From Brachionus koreanus (Eukaryota; Rotifera; Eurotatoria; Ploima; Brachionidae): 23,280 nucleotides of DNA. The notes beneath the pieces are model-generated. The model was not told where the DNA came from and ran no database searches. It was given only the letters and a program-made list of their open reading frames with translations. Positions 1 through 9,978 of the stretch are shown in pieces; positions within the stretch are counted from its first letter, which is position 1, and each line of letters begins with the position of its first letter. A program made the translations under genes and the position numbers. The stretch lies in contig PJRA01000524.1 in assembly GCA_016987375.1 (NCBI GenBank), positions 1,757,848 to 1,781,127 on the forward strand. Direction: 5' to 3'.

Positions 1-2
1 TT

Positions 3-160
3 CCTTGAACCTTTTCCAATTCGTTTATATCTTTTACACAGTAAGGATGCCAAGAGCTAATCGCGTACTCTAGATGTGGTCTAATAAGTGATTTGTATAA
101 AAGTGTAGTGTTGTGTTTGTCTAGGAATTTAAAAGATTGGACATATCTTCAATTAGAGAT
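3..160 (-). mobile_element. LINE reverse transcriptase C-terminal fragment, cut by the left edge
   Basis: Read on the minus strand this stretch gives an open peptide containing LLYKSLIRPHLEYAISSW followed by HPYCVKDINELEKVQ. This is the conserved segment after the catalytic core in CR1/L2/Jockey-type non-LTR reverse transcriptases (pattern LYKSLVRPHLEYA..W.P....DI..LE.VQ). The upstream residues YVQSFKFLDKHNTT fit the same family. The element continues off the left edge, so its 3' end is not visible, and similarity fades above about position 160. It is probably a 5'-truncated dead copy. The family assignment rests on motif memory; the exact clade cannot be fixed. Confidence 0.8.
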
Positions 161-350
161 GTCCAGCATTCAAAATTTTGTCTTTTTACATATGAAGAAT
201 TAAGGGTCTTAGTCAACAAAAGATTTTATAATTAAGACATATTTTAAAAAAAAAACAATAAAGCTAATCTACTATAGGAACACTTTTAAAAAGAAGTCAC
301 GGGGAGCACATATTTACAAGAAAATATGATAATATTTGATAAATTCAAAA

Positions 351-1724
351 ATGGGTTCAATTATATCTAATCTAAGAAAAAAATTTTGAGTGTTTTTTTT
401 TTAACTAATCCAAATAAATGCTTTAATTTAATTATATTTAAGTCAACTTCGTCGTAAGACATACAAATGTTACTATGCTAAATCTTATGATCAGCTGCCA
501 AATGATGAAATAAGTGATCTCAATCAAGAACTGGTATCATACAACTCTGGACCGGATGAAGGAATATCAAATATTAAATTAGTCCCTCAGCGTAAAGCAA
601 ACAGTCACATATCCACTAATGATCAAGAAATTTCCAAAGTTGAAGAGGAAAAAAAATTAATCTATGAATGTTGGGACTCTTTTCATAAACTAGGCATAAA
701 AAAGTTCAATTGTTTTCATCACAAGTCATATGGTATAGCATGTTCTTTGTACGAGAACAATTTAACCAACAATACCACTGTAGGAGATCCGATAGCAGAT
801 GTATATGCCATAATGACTCGTAAAGACAGTTCAGTCTTGATTCTAGCAGATGGAGTCAATTGGGGACCAAGAAGCCGTTTGGCAGCCAGATGTGCAGTTC
901 GAGCATCAATGAATCATATAAACAAATTTCTTTATTCTAAAAAAAATTTAACTACTCATGACATATTCAAAGTAATGTGTCGGTCATTTGATTCGGCCCA
1001 AGAGTTTATTCTACAAAGAAAAGCTGCAATGACCACTTTATGCTGTTGTGTTATCACCAAGCTAAAAGATCCGTCCCAAAATTCGTTATGGACAGCTTGC
1101 ACATTGAGCATAGGTGATTCAACCGCCTACGTTTTTAATAGACATAAGGGAATTTTTGAGTTGACCTTAGGAGCAAGAAATTTGGATAATGACCGTGATA
1201 TGAGAAATGTTGGTGGGGCTCTAGGTGGTGTTTATGGTAACAAACCAGACGTGTCAAACTTGACATATTCATTAATGTATATAAAAGAGAATGATATTGT
1301 TTTTTTAATGTCCGATGGCATATCAGATAACTTAGATCCGATTGTGTCTCAGACGGCCCGAAAGCAAACTGAAAGAAAGCCAGAAGCTGATAATTTAGAA
1401 AAAAATTTGATTAATTTGCCAGAAATGAGTCCTTATGAGAGATATGCCTGTGGTTTGGCACATATGAAAGAAATACTGCTGAGAAACAAAACACCTAATG
1501 AAAATCTATCAGCTCAAGAAACTTGTGCCATTCTAATCGACCATGTTTTAAAGTTAACCGCAGAGAAAAGAGATCTTTTGGAAAAAGGCCTATTAGAAGC
1601 ATCACAAATTGAAGACACTGAAAAAAAATCTAAATTTCAAGCCGATTTGAGACAGAAATCTCTTAAACTAAGAGGAAAACTTGACCATGCTTCAATAGTT
1701 GCTTACGAAGTCTCTCTTTTCTAA
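351..1724 (+). CDS. PP2C/PPM-family serine/threonine phosphatase-like protein, probably N-myristoylated
   Basis: The main exon runs from an acceptor ending at 442 (exon 443-1724, TAA stop). Its frame is open well upstream of any ATG and contains PPM-fold landmarks in order: GDPIADVYAI (first acidic strand), VLILADGVNWG (metal-binding DG), SIGDSTAYVF, LMSDGISDNLDP (second DG) and LDHASIVAYEV at the C terminus, where active PP2Cs have DN. The aspartates that bind Mn/Mg are kept, so catalysis is plausible, but the classical DGHGG is DGVNWG, so this is an atypical subfamily. The first exon is probably 351-389, coding MGSIISNLRKKF: Gly2 and Ser6 fit an N-myristoylation signal followed by basic residues, suggesting membrane anchoring. 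The junction is odd, because the exon meets TGA at 387-389 just before the only GT and the phase is off by one base (see findings). Total would be about 439 aa. An AATAAA lies shortly after the stop. Substrate unknown. Confidence 0.8.
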
Positions 1725-1749
1725 AGTAAACATTTAAATTGTAAAAAAA

Positions 1750-1755
1750 AATAAA
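1750..1755 (+). promoter_or_regulatory. Possible poly(A) signal of the PPM phosphatase gene
   Basis: AATAAA lies 26 bases after the stop codon at 1722-1724. In such AT-rich DNA the hexamer is common by chance, so position is the main support. Confidence 0.4.
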
Positions 1756-2057
1756 AAAAAACCTCCAATTAATTTAATTTTTTAAATTTTAAAATTTAAT
1801 AAAAATTTAAAACAAAAATGAATGATTTTTTTACAAATTAGTCAAAAAATTTTCAAATTTTGAATAAGGAAAATTTTAAATAAAAAAGTAAAAGTTAACT
1901 CTTCTTAAACAAAAAAAAATTTTTTCTTATTATACAAGAGTTATTTAATTTAAAAATTTCAATTTTTTTCGCAAATTAAATTAATTTTTATTTGATTAAA
2001 ATATGAAAAAATAATTTTTTTTCCATTGATAAATAAATCCAAAAAAGTCTAAATCTA
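1756..2057. other. AT-rich spacer between the PPM phosphatase and annexin genes
   Basis: About 300 bases dominated by A and T homopolymers, with no open frame or recognisable repeat. It must hold the 3' end of the phosphatase transcript and the promoter or trans-splice acceptor of the annexin gene. The short same-strand gap would also permit polycistronic transcription, but nothing here proves it. Confidence 0.5.
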
Positions 2058-5031
2058 ATGAATAGCTTTTTGATTAAATTTTTACTTTTATTAATCAAAT
2101 TCGTCAATGCTAATAAGACGGTAAAAAATTTTAAATTTTGTTTTTAAAGTAATTTTATGTCAAGAAGATTGATTCTAATGAAGAGCTAGACTTGGAGCCA
2201 AGTACTGCTGAATTCTACATTGCTGATGAAAGTGACGATGAAAGCTGTTTGATTAATAAAGAGGAAAACTTGCCATTTTACTGTCATAAATTTACTTCTG
2301 ATTATGATGAACTAAGCTATTTTAATCCCGGAATTGAGGCCAGGATTTTAGAATTTGCTGTGAATACTAACAGAAAACTATTAGTTATCTATACACTTAT
2401 AAGCAAAAGTGCTAAGCAGCGTCAAGAACTAATTGATATACTCGAAGCAAAAAATGGCAGATCTTGGCTTAAAAATTTGAAAAATGTTGGCAGCAGAGTA
2501 TGGAAAAATTCAGCTAAAATTATAAATGCTCTAATTACTCCCTCGTTTGAATTCAATGCCAAAATGCTGAATAAAAGATTTGATTTTATCACAAATAGTG
2601 TTTCGAAACTTTACCATTTGATTCCAGAAGCTTTTCAAGTAATTTTTAAATTTTGACTAAGTAATTGTTGTTTTTCAAATTTTTCAAAGGCAATTTTCAA
2701 AAACAAAAAAAATATATTCAATTCTTATATGCTTACCGAAATTTTACTTGAATCAAACATTGAAAATAGGAAAAATCTCAAAAATTCCTATTTTTTGAGT
2801 ATATTTTCAAAATGGATTTAAATTAATTTTTTAATATTAATAAATTTTTTGTTTTTTTTTTTAAGAATATAAGAAACATTTAGAAGACGAAATTACTTTA
2901 AAATTAAACAAATACAGTTCTAAGTTTCATATTATGCTGCTAAATGTACTTGCTTTTGTTGATTTTAAATTTTAAATTATTTTTCTAAGGAAACAAGGTA
3001 TCTGCCAAGTTCACAGGAAATATTTGACACATTATCAACTGATCTTAAACTAGTAATTTTTATTTTAGAAGAATATCTAGCTTAATTTTTGTTGCCAAGG
3101 ACATGTTTAATCATCTTAAAATACATCAATCTCGCAAAGACTTTAAAACAAAGTATTTAATCAATGTAATTGGGAAAAATTCACCGCAAGTCTTGACTGA
3201 AGCATTTGAAAAATTTCGTCAAACATATGGATATTCTGTTTTTGATCGACTTAAAAAAAATTGCATGAAAATGTCATTTATAGACCTAGCAGGTATTGTT
3301 GTTTTTAAAAATAGCTGAAGGTAAACTGATCTAGTTTTTTAAAGTAAAATTTTTGCATGATCCGTATGCATACTATGCTTCACATATTAAGATTTTACTT
3401 GATCAAGTAAGAGCAATTATTTGAAAAGTTTAAAAGAAAGAGAATAAAAAAATTTCTAATTATTATTTTAATTAATGGCTATAAAAAAGCGAAGCAAAAT
3501 TTTCTATTTTTTTCAAATAGGAAATTTTATAATTTTTTTTCTAAATAAAGTTGTTTTAGAACAAAGCATTAACTAGAAGATTAAGAGTCTTGCCTGTTAT
3601 ATGATCAAGGGTCATGTAATATGTGACCTGATGACCAATGTCAGTTTGCTGACCGGATAATTTTTTTTCGGGTCACACATTATATGACCATCGATACCAA
3701 AAATGTACAAATTTATAGATCACCAAAATATTTTAATGGGTCACTAAAATTTAAATAATTGCAAATTTTTAAAGACAAAAAATTTTAAATTCCTCTTCTC
3801 ATGCTAAATAAGCTAAATAAAAATTATTCAAAAAATGATATAGTAAATTTGATACATATTTTAGTTACATATTTTTTTAAGTTGAAATTTTAATTTAAAA
3901 ATTAAATATCAAAAAAAATTAGATTAAATTTTTTTGTAAATTTAAAGAATTTTTTTTCTCTTTATTTTGGTTTTATCTTATGGAAAACTCAAAAACTAAA
4001 GTCGTTTTAAACTATTTTCTAAGTCAAGTCAAAAATTTTGGCTGGCCTGTGGCTTGAACACGAGTGAGTCAGAATTTATTAAATTTTAAAGGAAAAATAT
4101 TTCAAAAACTGGCAAATGCAGCGAAATTCAGTTAGCAAAAATTTTTAGAATTTTTTTCTGATTGAAAATTCTAATTATTATGGAAAGCATTTTTTCAAAA
4201 TATCTGAAAGGAATCTGTCAGGTTCAAAAATTATCATTAAAAAAAGAATTAAGCAGCATTTTATTTTATTTTATTTAAGCTAACATTAAGTGTCAAGCTT
4301 AAATTTTTGTATCTAAAAATTACTTCATAATGTAATATACTGCGTTAAATTTTTTAATTAAAAATACTTTAAAATCTTTTAAAAATATTTTTTTTGAGAA
4401 TAATCATTTAAATTTAATCATAAAGTTCAATTTTTCAAAAAATTTAGAAAATGTTTTTTAAGAGAGAATAAATTTAATTTTTAACAAAATATTTATTTGT
4501 CAAAAAATTAAAGTAATTTCATTTGAACGAAAAAAAAACAACAAATATTTAACAGCATATTTTATTTCTCAATTTTTTAATCAAATTTAAGACTTAATCA
4601 AATAACTTAAAATTAGAAAAACAATTTTCAAAATTAGATTTTTTAATTTATCAAACATAAAAAAAAAATATTTTTTTTGTTGCTAGATTTTCTAAATTTA
4701 ATTAATTCATTTAAAGAAAGACTTTGGTTACTATTTGTCTCGTTTATTTTTCGCCTATCCAAAGCAAAAGCTGCAAGAAATATCTAAATCTTTTAAGAAT
4801 ATTTACAAAGCACCTTTAAAAGATTACATTAAATCGAGGCTTAATGAACTAGTGAGTAAAATAAACAATACCTTGATCATAATTATCTTGAATACTTAAA
4901 AGAAACCGAGCTCATTTGATAGAATAACTGGACGCAACGAACAGTACGAGTCCTATTTACGGGCATTGCTAGCCTCAATCGGCGATGTTGACTGGTGTGA
5001 CGGCTCTTGTCGGGTCACTCAAACCAAATAA
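2058..5031 (+). CDS. Divergent four-repeat annexin with N-terminal signal peptide
   Basis: Proposed exons: 2058-2120, 2165-2638, 2690-2798, 2866-2945, 2990-3052, 3100-3292, 3345-3406, 4717-4851 and 4903-5031 (TAA), giving 435 aa with compatible phases and GT..AG introns. Exon 1 codes MNSFLIKFLLLLIKFVNA, a good signal peptide (V-N-A before the cleavage point). Residues 19-74 are an acidic extension with Cys49 and Cys61. Annexin repeat 1 (about 75-150) has SKSAKQRQELIDILEAKNGR and NALITPSFEFNAKML; repeat 2 (about 175-242) has YMLTEILLESNIENRKNLKN; repeat 3 (about 264-340) has YLINVIGKNSPQVLTEAFEK; repeat 4 (about 341-420) has LFFAYPKQKLQEISKSFKN and YESYLRALLASIGD. Repeat 3 to 4 aligns with ordinary annexins without gaps across the 1.3-kb intron 7. 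Annexins bind acidic phospholipids via Ca2+ held by GxGT loops; none of the four repeats keeps GxGT, so Ca2+-independent behaviour is inferred. The C terminus adds WCDGSC. The exon 1 to exon 2 link is the least certain part. Confidence 0.82.
3407..4716 (+). other. Annexin intron 7 (long, AT-rich)
   Basis: This 1.3-kb intron starts with the strong donor GTAAGA and ends in TTTAAAG. It has no coding signal. Its only distinct structure is an imperfect 19-bp inverted repeat pair at 3610-3689 in a locally GC-richer patch (listed separately); the rest is A/T homopolymer-rich. Confidence 0.6.
3610..3689. repeat. 19-bp inverted repeat pair with 42-base loop (possible MITE remnant)
   Basis: GGTCATGTAATATGTGACC at 3610-3628 and GGTCACACATTATATGACC at 3671-3689 match in inverted orientation at 17 of 19 positions. 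Each arm is also nearly self-palindromic (GGTCA..TGACC). Further GGTCA/TGACC pieces lie between and after the arms. This could be a small terminal-inverted-repeat element or a hairpin in the annexin pre-mRNA. Confidence 0.55.
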
Positions 5032-5032
5032 A
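5027..5032 (+). promoter_or_regulatory. Possible poly(A) signal overlapping the annexin stop codon
   Basis: AATAAA overlaps the TAA stop of the last annexin exon. The 200-base convergent gap to the Nudix gene contains further AT-rich candidates, so which one is used is not decidable from sequence. Confidence 0.3.
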
Positions 5033-5230
5033 ATGAAAAAAATTCTCTTTATTTTATTTTATTTTTATGTATACAAATAATAATTAAAATTAAGCTATGA
5101 ATGATTTGAAATTTTCTCCAAAAAAAATTATTTCATATTTAAACTAACTCAATTAAAGTTGAAAATATTTGTTTACTTCAAAAGAGCATCGATTTTATCG
5201 AAAATAAAATGTTAAAAAAAATAAAAATTT

Positions 5231-5941
5231 CTAATTTTTTACAAAATCTTTGATAGACGGAGTTGAAACAGGAGATGAATTGAATGAAGACGAATTGCTT
5301 GATGAATTTGACGGCGAGCAAGATAATTCTGAGGGTTGTTTTTGTATCGGAAGAGCTATTGAAGAAAGGGAAGTGAAATTTAGATAAGACTGATCAGTGA
5401 TCCCTTTAAGCAAATTGAGATACGAAACTTGCACTGGTTTGTGTTGCTCTAGTTCAAAGATGGCTTCGTTTAGACTGAACCATTTTCTCAGACGGCCATA
5501 TTTGGTATTCTCCTCCCATTCATCAAGCTCTTTGTCAACTATTAACAAATAAACTGTGGTTCTATGCTTTCTCTCTTCATTCTAACAAAGTTTTGGTCTT
5601 AATTATTTCTATCGATTTTTTTATTTACCTCAAAGACTCCTAGAAAACGGTCTAGTCTGCCGATGACTCCGGCCTCTTCGAAAACCTCTCGCTCAGCAGC
5701 ATCTTCTGGATTTTCATTGTCTTCAATCCCTCCTCCAGGAACAACCCATTTGTTTTTGTTTCTACTGCTTGATATCAACAAAACCTTTCAAAATGGTAAA
5801 GTTTAAATTTTTGGCTTAGATTTTTTCCAAATGTAACATTACTTGATTTTCATTTTCATTGCGAACACAAACGCACGAGGCTCTTTTTTTGTAGCCGTCG
5901 TTGTCAAATAAGCGATCACTTTTGGGCTTTTCGGAAACCAT
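5231..5941 (-). CDS. NUDT3: Diphosphoinositol polyphosphate phosphohydrolase (DIPP), Nudix family
   Basis: Three exons on the minus strand: 5941-5843, 5784-5629 and 5581-5231, all phase 0, giving 201 aa. The start is MVSEKPKSDRL; the ATG farther upstream in the same open frame would add only a low-complexity leader. DGYKKRASCVCVRNENE, the WVVPGGGIE segment and the full Nudix box GGIEDNENPEDAAEREVFEEAG (G-x5-E-x7-RE-x2-EE-x-G, residues about 52-72) are all present, as are the DIPP hallmarks NEERKHRT and HKPVQVSYL. DIPPs remove the beta-phosphate from inositol pyrophosphates and hydrolyse diadenosine polyphosphates in cytosol and nucleus. The last 35 residues are a Ser-rich tail without known function. 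The animal family includes NUDT3/4/10/11 and insect Aps, so the symbol marks the group and not a one-to-one ortholog. The gene is convergent with the annexin and lies 400 bases downstream of NIPP1 on the same strand. Confidence 0.93.
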
Positions 5942-6297
5942 TTTTTTGTGAATGAATAAAAAAAATACAAATACAAAATAAGTTTTTTTTTTTTTGTTTA
6001 CAAGCAATAAAATATTCTCAATTTAAAATGTAAAATTTAATTTTATGTTTATAAAAAAATTTCTAATTATCTTAGGTCTCATTGCTATATATTTTCCTCA
6101 GAATAGCTTTTTTAAAAATCTAAATTTATAAAGTCAATAAAAAAAAATATTCTGTTTTAAATTAAGATAAAAATCATGAATATTTTTCATTTTTTCGGTA
6201 AAATTTAATTCAAAAAGTATTTTATTACTCTTTGCTTGAAAATCAAAATTTTAATATTTTTTTCAATTCAAATCTCTTAATTACCTGAAAATCCAAG

Positions 6298-6303
6298 TTT
6301 ATT
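6298..6303 (-). promoter_or_regulatory. Possible poly(A) signal of NIPP1
   Basis: TTTATT on the plus strand (AATAAA on minus) is 38 bases beyond the NIPP1 stop codon, a normal position for a polyadenylation signal. Confidence 0.45.
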
Positions 6304-6341
6304 TTATTTATAAGAAAAAATATACATTAAAAAAATGAAGT

Positions 6342-7617
6342 CTAAATAATGAGACGTTTAGCCTGAGTTGGTGAACCAGGAGTAGTGGTGGGAAGATTGG
6401 GTGCAGGATGATGGCCAGGCCAAGACTCCTTGACATACCGCTTCTTGTGATCATCTTCGCCATGCACTTCGTCATGCTGTCGTTGCCTTTGCAAATATGA
6501 TGGCTCGTAGTCCCCGACCGAGTCCACATCCGGGGCGCTATTTAAACACTTGAAGCCCATTGTGCTGTATTCTTCGTGTTCTTCATATAGCGTGATTTCT
6601 CTATCGATCTTTGTATCGAAATTTACGCGCACTTTTTTCTCCGATATTTCACTCTCGATCTTTTGGCCAGGTCTCTTGTTCTTCGGAACAACCACAGTTG
6701 TTTGAACAAGATTACGAAATCGGCCGATGGTCGGATCAATATCTTCGGGATTAATTATGTCCTCTTCTTCATTGAACATAACAGTTTTCTTTTTCTTTTT
6801 GACTGGACCTATGCCCGGCACAGAAGGCAGACTTGTGCCGCTAGAAATGTCTACCAATTGAGCAATTCGTTTGTTATGTGCTGTATTAAATTCTGTCAAG
6901 TTCTGTAAAAAATTTGGATAAATTCAGAATTTTTTTTTGTTTTTAAATTACGTCTAATTCAAGCTCCGACTCGGGTAGAGTTAAAGTTTGGGTAAATGAG
7001 TCATCTTGATCGTCGTTTTTCGAGTTAGTTGAATTGTTCAGGATAGATGGATGGTTTTTATTGTTCTGAGGCTTTTCCCGCACGATATAACTTCTAGTAG
7101 ATGCACCAAATTTTAGCTCGCTGTCCACAAAAACCTGCTGTGGTTTATTTGCTTCCAGCCGCAGCGAACCGATAAATGTTCCATGAGCTTTTAATTTTTT
7201 TTATTATATTTTTTTGGAAATTTATTAAATTTAATTGAAAAAAATAAAATTAAAAAAATATATATTTACTGCTATTTAGGTCTACAAGAAAAGAGCGATT
7301 CAAGTCTTTGTGCCAAACCAAGACGGCATGAACTCGGGAGCAGGAAGCATGATCGATGACAAACTCACAGTTTTCCTGATTACGACCGAAAAAATAGCAT
7401 TTTTTTTCATCAATCATTAATTTTTGTATCATTTTTCCCTCTTTCATCACATCCAAATGCAGACCAGCCGGTGGTTTACCAGCCCTAAATCAAAACATAG
7501 CCAATTTTTTCAAACAAATAGATCAAATTACCATTTTGGAATAGTGAATCCATTTTTAATTTCAGGTGTTGTTTTAACAGAAGCTCCACTAGTTGAGTTT
7601 AGCGGTTTTGAACTCAT
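6342..7617 (-). CDS. PPP1R8: Nuclear inhibitor of protein phosphatase 1 (NIPP1)
   Basis: Four minus-strand exons, 7617-7532, 7484-7270, 7187-6952 and 6902-6342, join in phase to 365 aa, close to the vertebrate length of about 351. After a short variable N terminus comes PKWAGKPPAGLHLDV, then an FHA domain (about residues 35-125) with FGRNQENCEF, SCSRVHAVLV and LNSTHGTFIG; the Arg, Ser-Arg and His-Gly residues that bind phosphothreonine are kept. The PP1-binding centre follows: a Lys run, then KTVMFNEEEDIINPED and GRFRNLVQT. KTVMF fits the RVxF docking consensus [KR]-x-[VI]-x-F. The near-terminal YVKESWPG box matches the conserved C terminus. NIPP1 is a nuclear scaffold that holds PP1 and binds phosphorylated splicing and cell-cycle factors through FHA. 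The Lys run probably also serves as a nuclear localisation signal. The distal C terminus is Pro/Thr-rich and ends KRLII. Confidence 0.95.
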
Positions 7618-9429
7618 GTTATATCACAAGTTCGCCAAAAGTTCCAATCTAAGGACACAGTGTACACAGTAAATTTAAGCATAAAATCTAAATTTAATTG
7701 ACTTTATATATATATACATGAGCATAAATTCTAAAAATGAAATAATAATTTATTTTTTATATGCAAGTTGATTAAAGTTGGTTGAAACACACAGTTTAAA
7801 TTTATTTGTTATAATATTGCAGAAGAAAAATATTTCGAAATTTTTCCTCTTAGATTTAGAATAATGAATTATGTTTTATTATTTTTTTTATTTTTTTTTT
7901 GAATATACTTGATTTAAAAATTTCTTTTCTTTAAAGAATCAATTTAATGATTAAGTCACAATCAAAGAAAAATTTTAAATAGATATTTTGGTTTAGAATT
8001 TTTGTCTCCAAATTTGATTTAATGGGTTTTTTAAATACTTTTAGAAAATTCTAATCTTTGTTTATCAAATTTTTGGCCCAGTATCTCAATTTTTCTAACT
8101 TTCTATCAGAAAATAGTTCTAGATATAGTAGGAATAGGAGTATTGAAAACTGCGGCATGGGAATACCTTATAAAAATTTGATTTCATGTAAAAAAAAAAA
8201 ATGAATTAATACATAAAAGGTAACAAAGAAAGCCTATTTTTAGATAAAAATAAATTCATAAAAATCGAAAAAAAAATATTCTGGCCTTTTATTGAGAAAA
8301 AAATTCTTAAAATACATTCACATTCCTATATATTTAAAGCAATTGTTTTTCGTCATTTTTTCATTAAGCAAACACTTAATTGTTTAGCAACACACCCGAT
8401 TTAAAGATTGCCAATATTGTTAAGAAAATATTAATTCTCATATTGAAAAAAAAAAAAATTTATTCCAAGTAAATTTTGGCCATTTTAAAAGAATAAAAAG
8501 CAACTACCATGTCATTAATAAGCACAAACAATATTTTCTAATATGGAATCTGAATCAGTTTGAAAAGAGTCAATAATGACAATATGTTGTCTTTAGTATT
8601 TTGAATGAACTGGTGATGAGACAATGTTAGTTTGTTTTTGTATTTTCTCACACTTGGCATTTATCCCAGATAAAAAGATTCAGAATTGAGTATTTAATCA
8701 CTATTTTTTATTTAATATTGGGTTTATTTGATGCTGTGGACAATGTATCATTATGATTTAAACTTTCTTATGTAGAACAAACTATCTTCTTATAATGTAC
8801 AAAATTTGGTCAGGATGCTTTTAAATTTTGAAATGTGATCTTAATTAAACAAAAAAAGGTTTTTTATGAGGTAAAAGTTCAAGTATTTTGGACATATATT
8901 TAAACAATAACGCATTTTTTGAACACCGACCATTTGAAAGAATAAAATAAATTTATTTTTAAACTAAAATTTGAATGAATTTAAACCACAGAGTTTTTTT
9001 TAAGTAATAGATCTTTTTCAAAGTCGACTAAACTTGAAATTAATGAATTAAAAAAAAATTGAAAATTCAAATTTTTATCAAATAAAAATTAACCATAAAT
9101 TGAGTCAAAAAAATTAACTTGTGACTTGAAAACAAGAAGCAAAAATTTAATTTAATCTGAATTAATTTAAAAAAAAAAATTTTGATGCTTAAATCCAGAA
9201 TAAAAAAGTTAACAGCTGTTTTGAGTTTAATTTTTAATCGTTTAGTTCTAACAGTAGTTTAAAAAAAATTTTTTGAGTTCTCTATAATCGGATGGAAAGA
9301 AATCCGAGTTAAATGGAAGAATTTTTTAAAACCACAATATTTTACTATGATATCATTATATTAGCCTAAATTAATTAGAAAATTACCTGAAATTAATTAA
9401 ATTCATAAGCATCAGAGTTTTAAGTAAAA

Positions 9430-9490
9430 CGTAGAGCATAAAAAGCTTCTTTAAACCGTCTAACAAGAAGATAGACGGGTTGAAAACTCC
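9430..9490. repeat. Dispersed hairpin repeat, copy A
   Basis: CCGTCT at 9456-9461 pairs with AGACGG at 9473-9478 around AACAAGAAGAT. The surrounding bases (AGCTTCTTTAAACCGTCTAA) resemble those at 12625-12670, where the same element sits just past the end of a minus-strand LINE remnant. It may be a severely 5'-truncated LINE end or an independent small repeat. Confidence 0.5.
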
Positions 9491-9978
9491 TAATTTATAA
9501 ACATTTCTTTGATTTTGGTCCAGTAATTAGACATTTTTGCATATTTTTATCTCTTATTGAGTCAAATTTGCCAAAAAATACCTTAAATCGTCTCAATTAC
9601 CATTAAAATCTAAAAATCACTAATATTTAAATTATCTAGTTTTTAAATTTAAAAATAAATAGCCAAAATAAAAAAAATTAATTAGAACATTCTAAGACAA
9701 GCGTTTATTTAAAAGAAAAAAAAAAGAAATGTTAATCAAATCTATCTAACATTTAAACTGCTTTCATATATCTTCAAATATGTTCTACAAGCTCAATTAG
9801 ATAATTCGATCCATCTATCTAGCAGTATCTAAAAATTAAAGTTTGTTTTATCTCATTTACCTTAATCCATGTTTTTGTTTATTCAATATAATAATATCGT
9901 TTAGAAAGCATGATCAAATATTCTAGCATTTTTTAGAATTTCATAGACGAAAATAAAGAATTACCAGTATTTAATAGT

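Noticed and set aside
4849..4899. Alternative annexin end by reading through from exon 8 to TAA at 4897
   Set aside because: GTGAGT at 4852 and the acceptor at 4902 define a 51-base intron, and the next exon continues the annexin repeat 4 helix (YESYLRALLASIGD), which the read-through lacks.
6308..6529. 73-codon minus-strand frame overlapping NIPP1
   Set aside because: Out of frame with the conserved NIPP1 C terminus.
6663..6908. Plus-strand open frame over NIPP1
   Set aside because: It is the antisense shadow of the well-supported NIPP1 exon 4.
8440..8460. Poly-A runs as retrotransposon tails
   Set aside because: Such A/T homopolymers occur throughout the noncoding DNA, and no target-site duplication could be shown.
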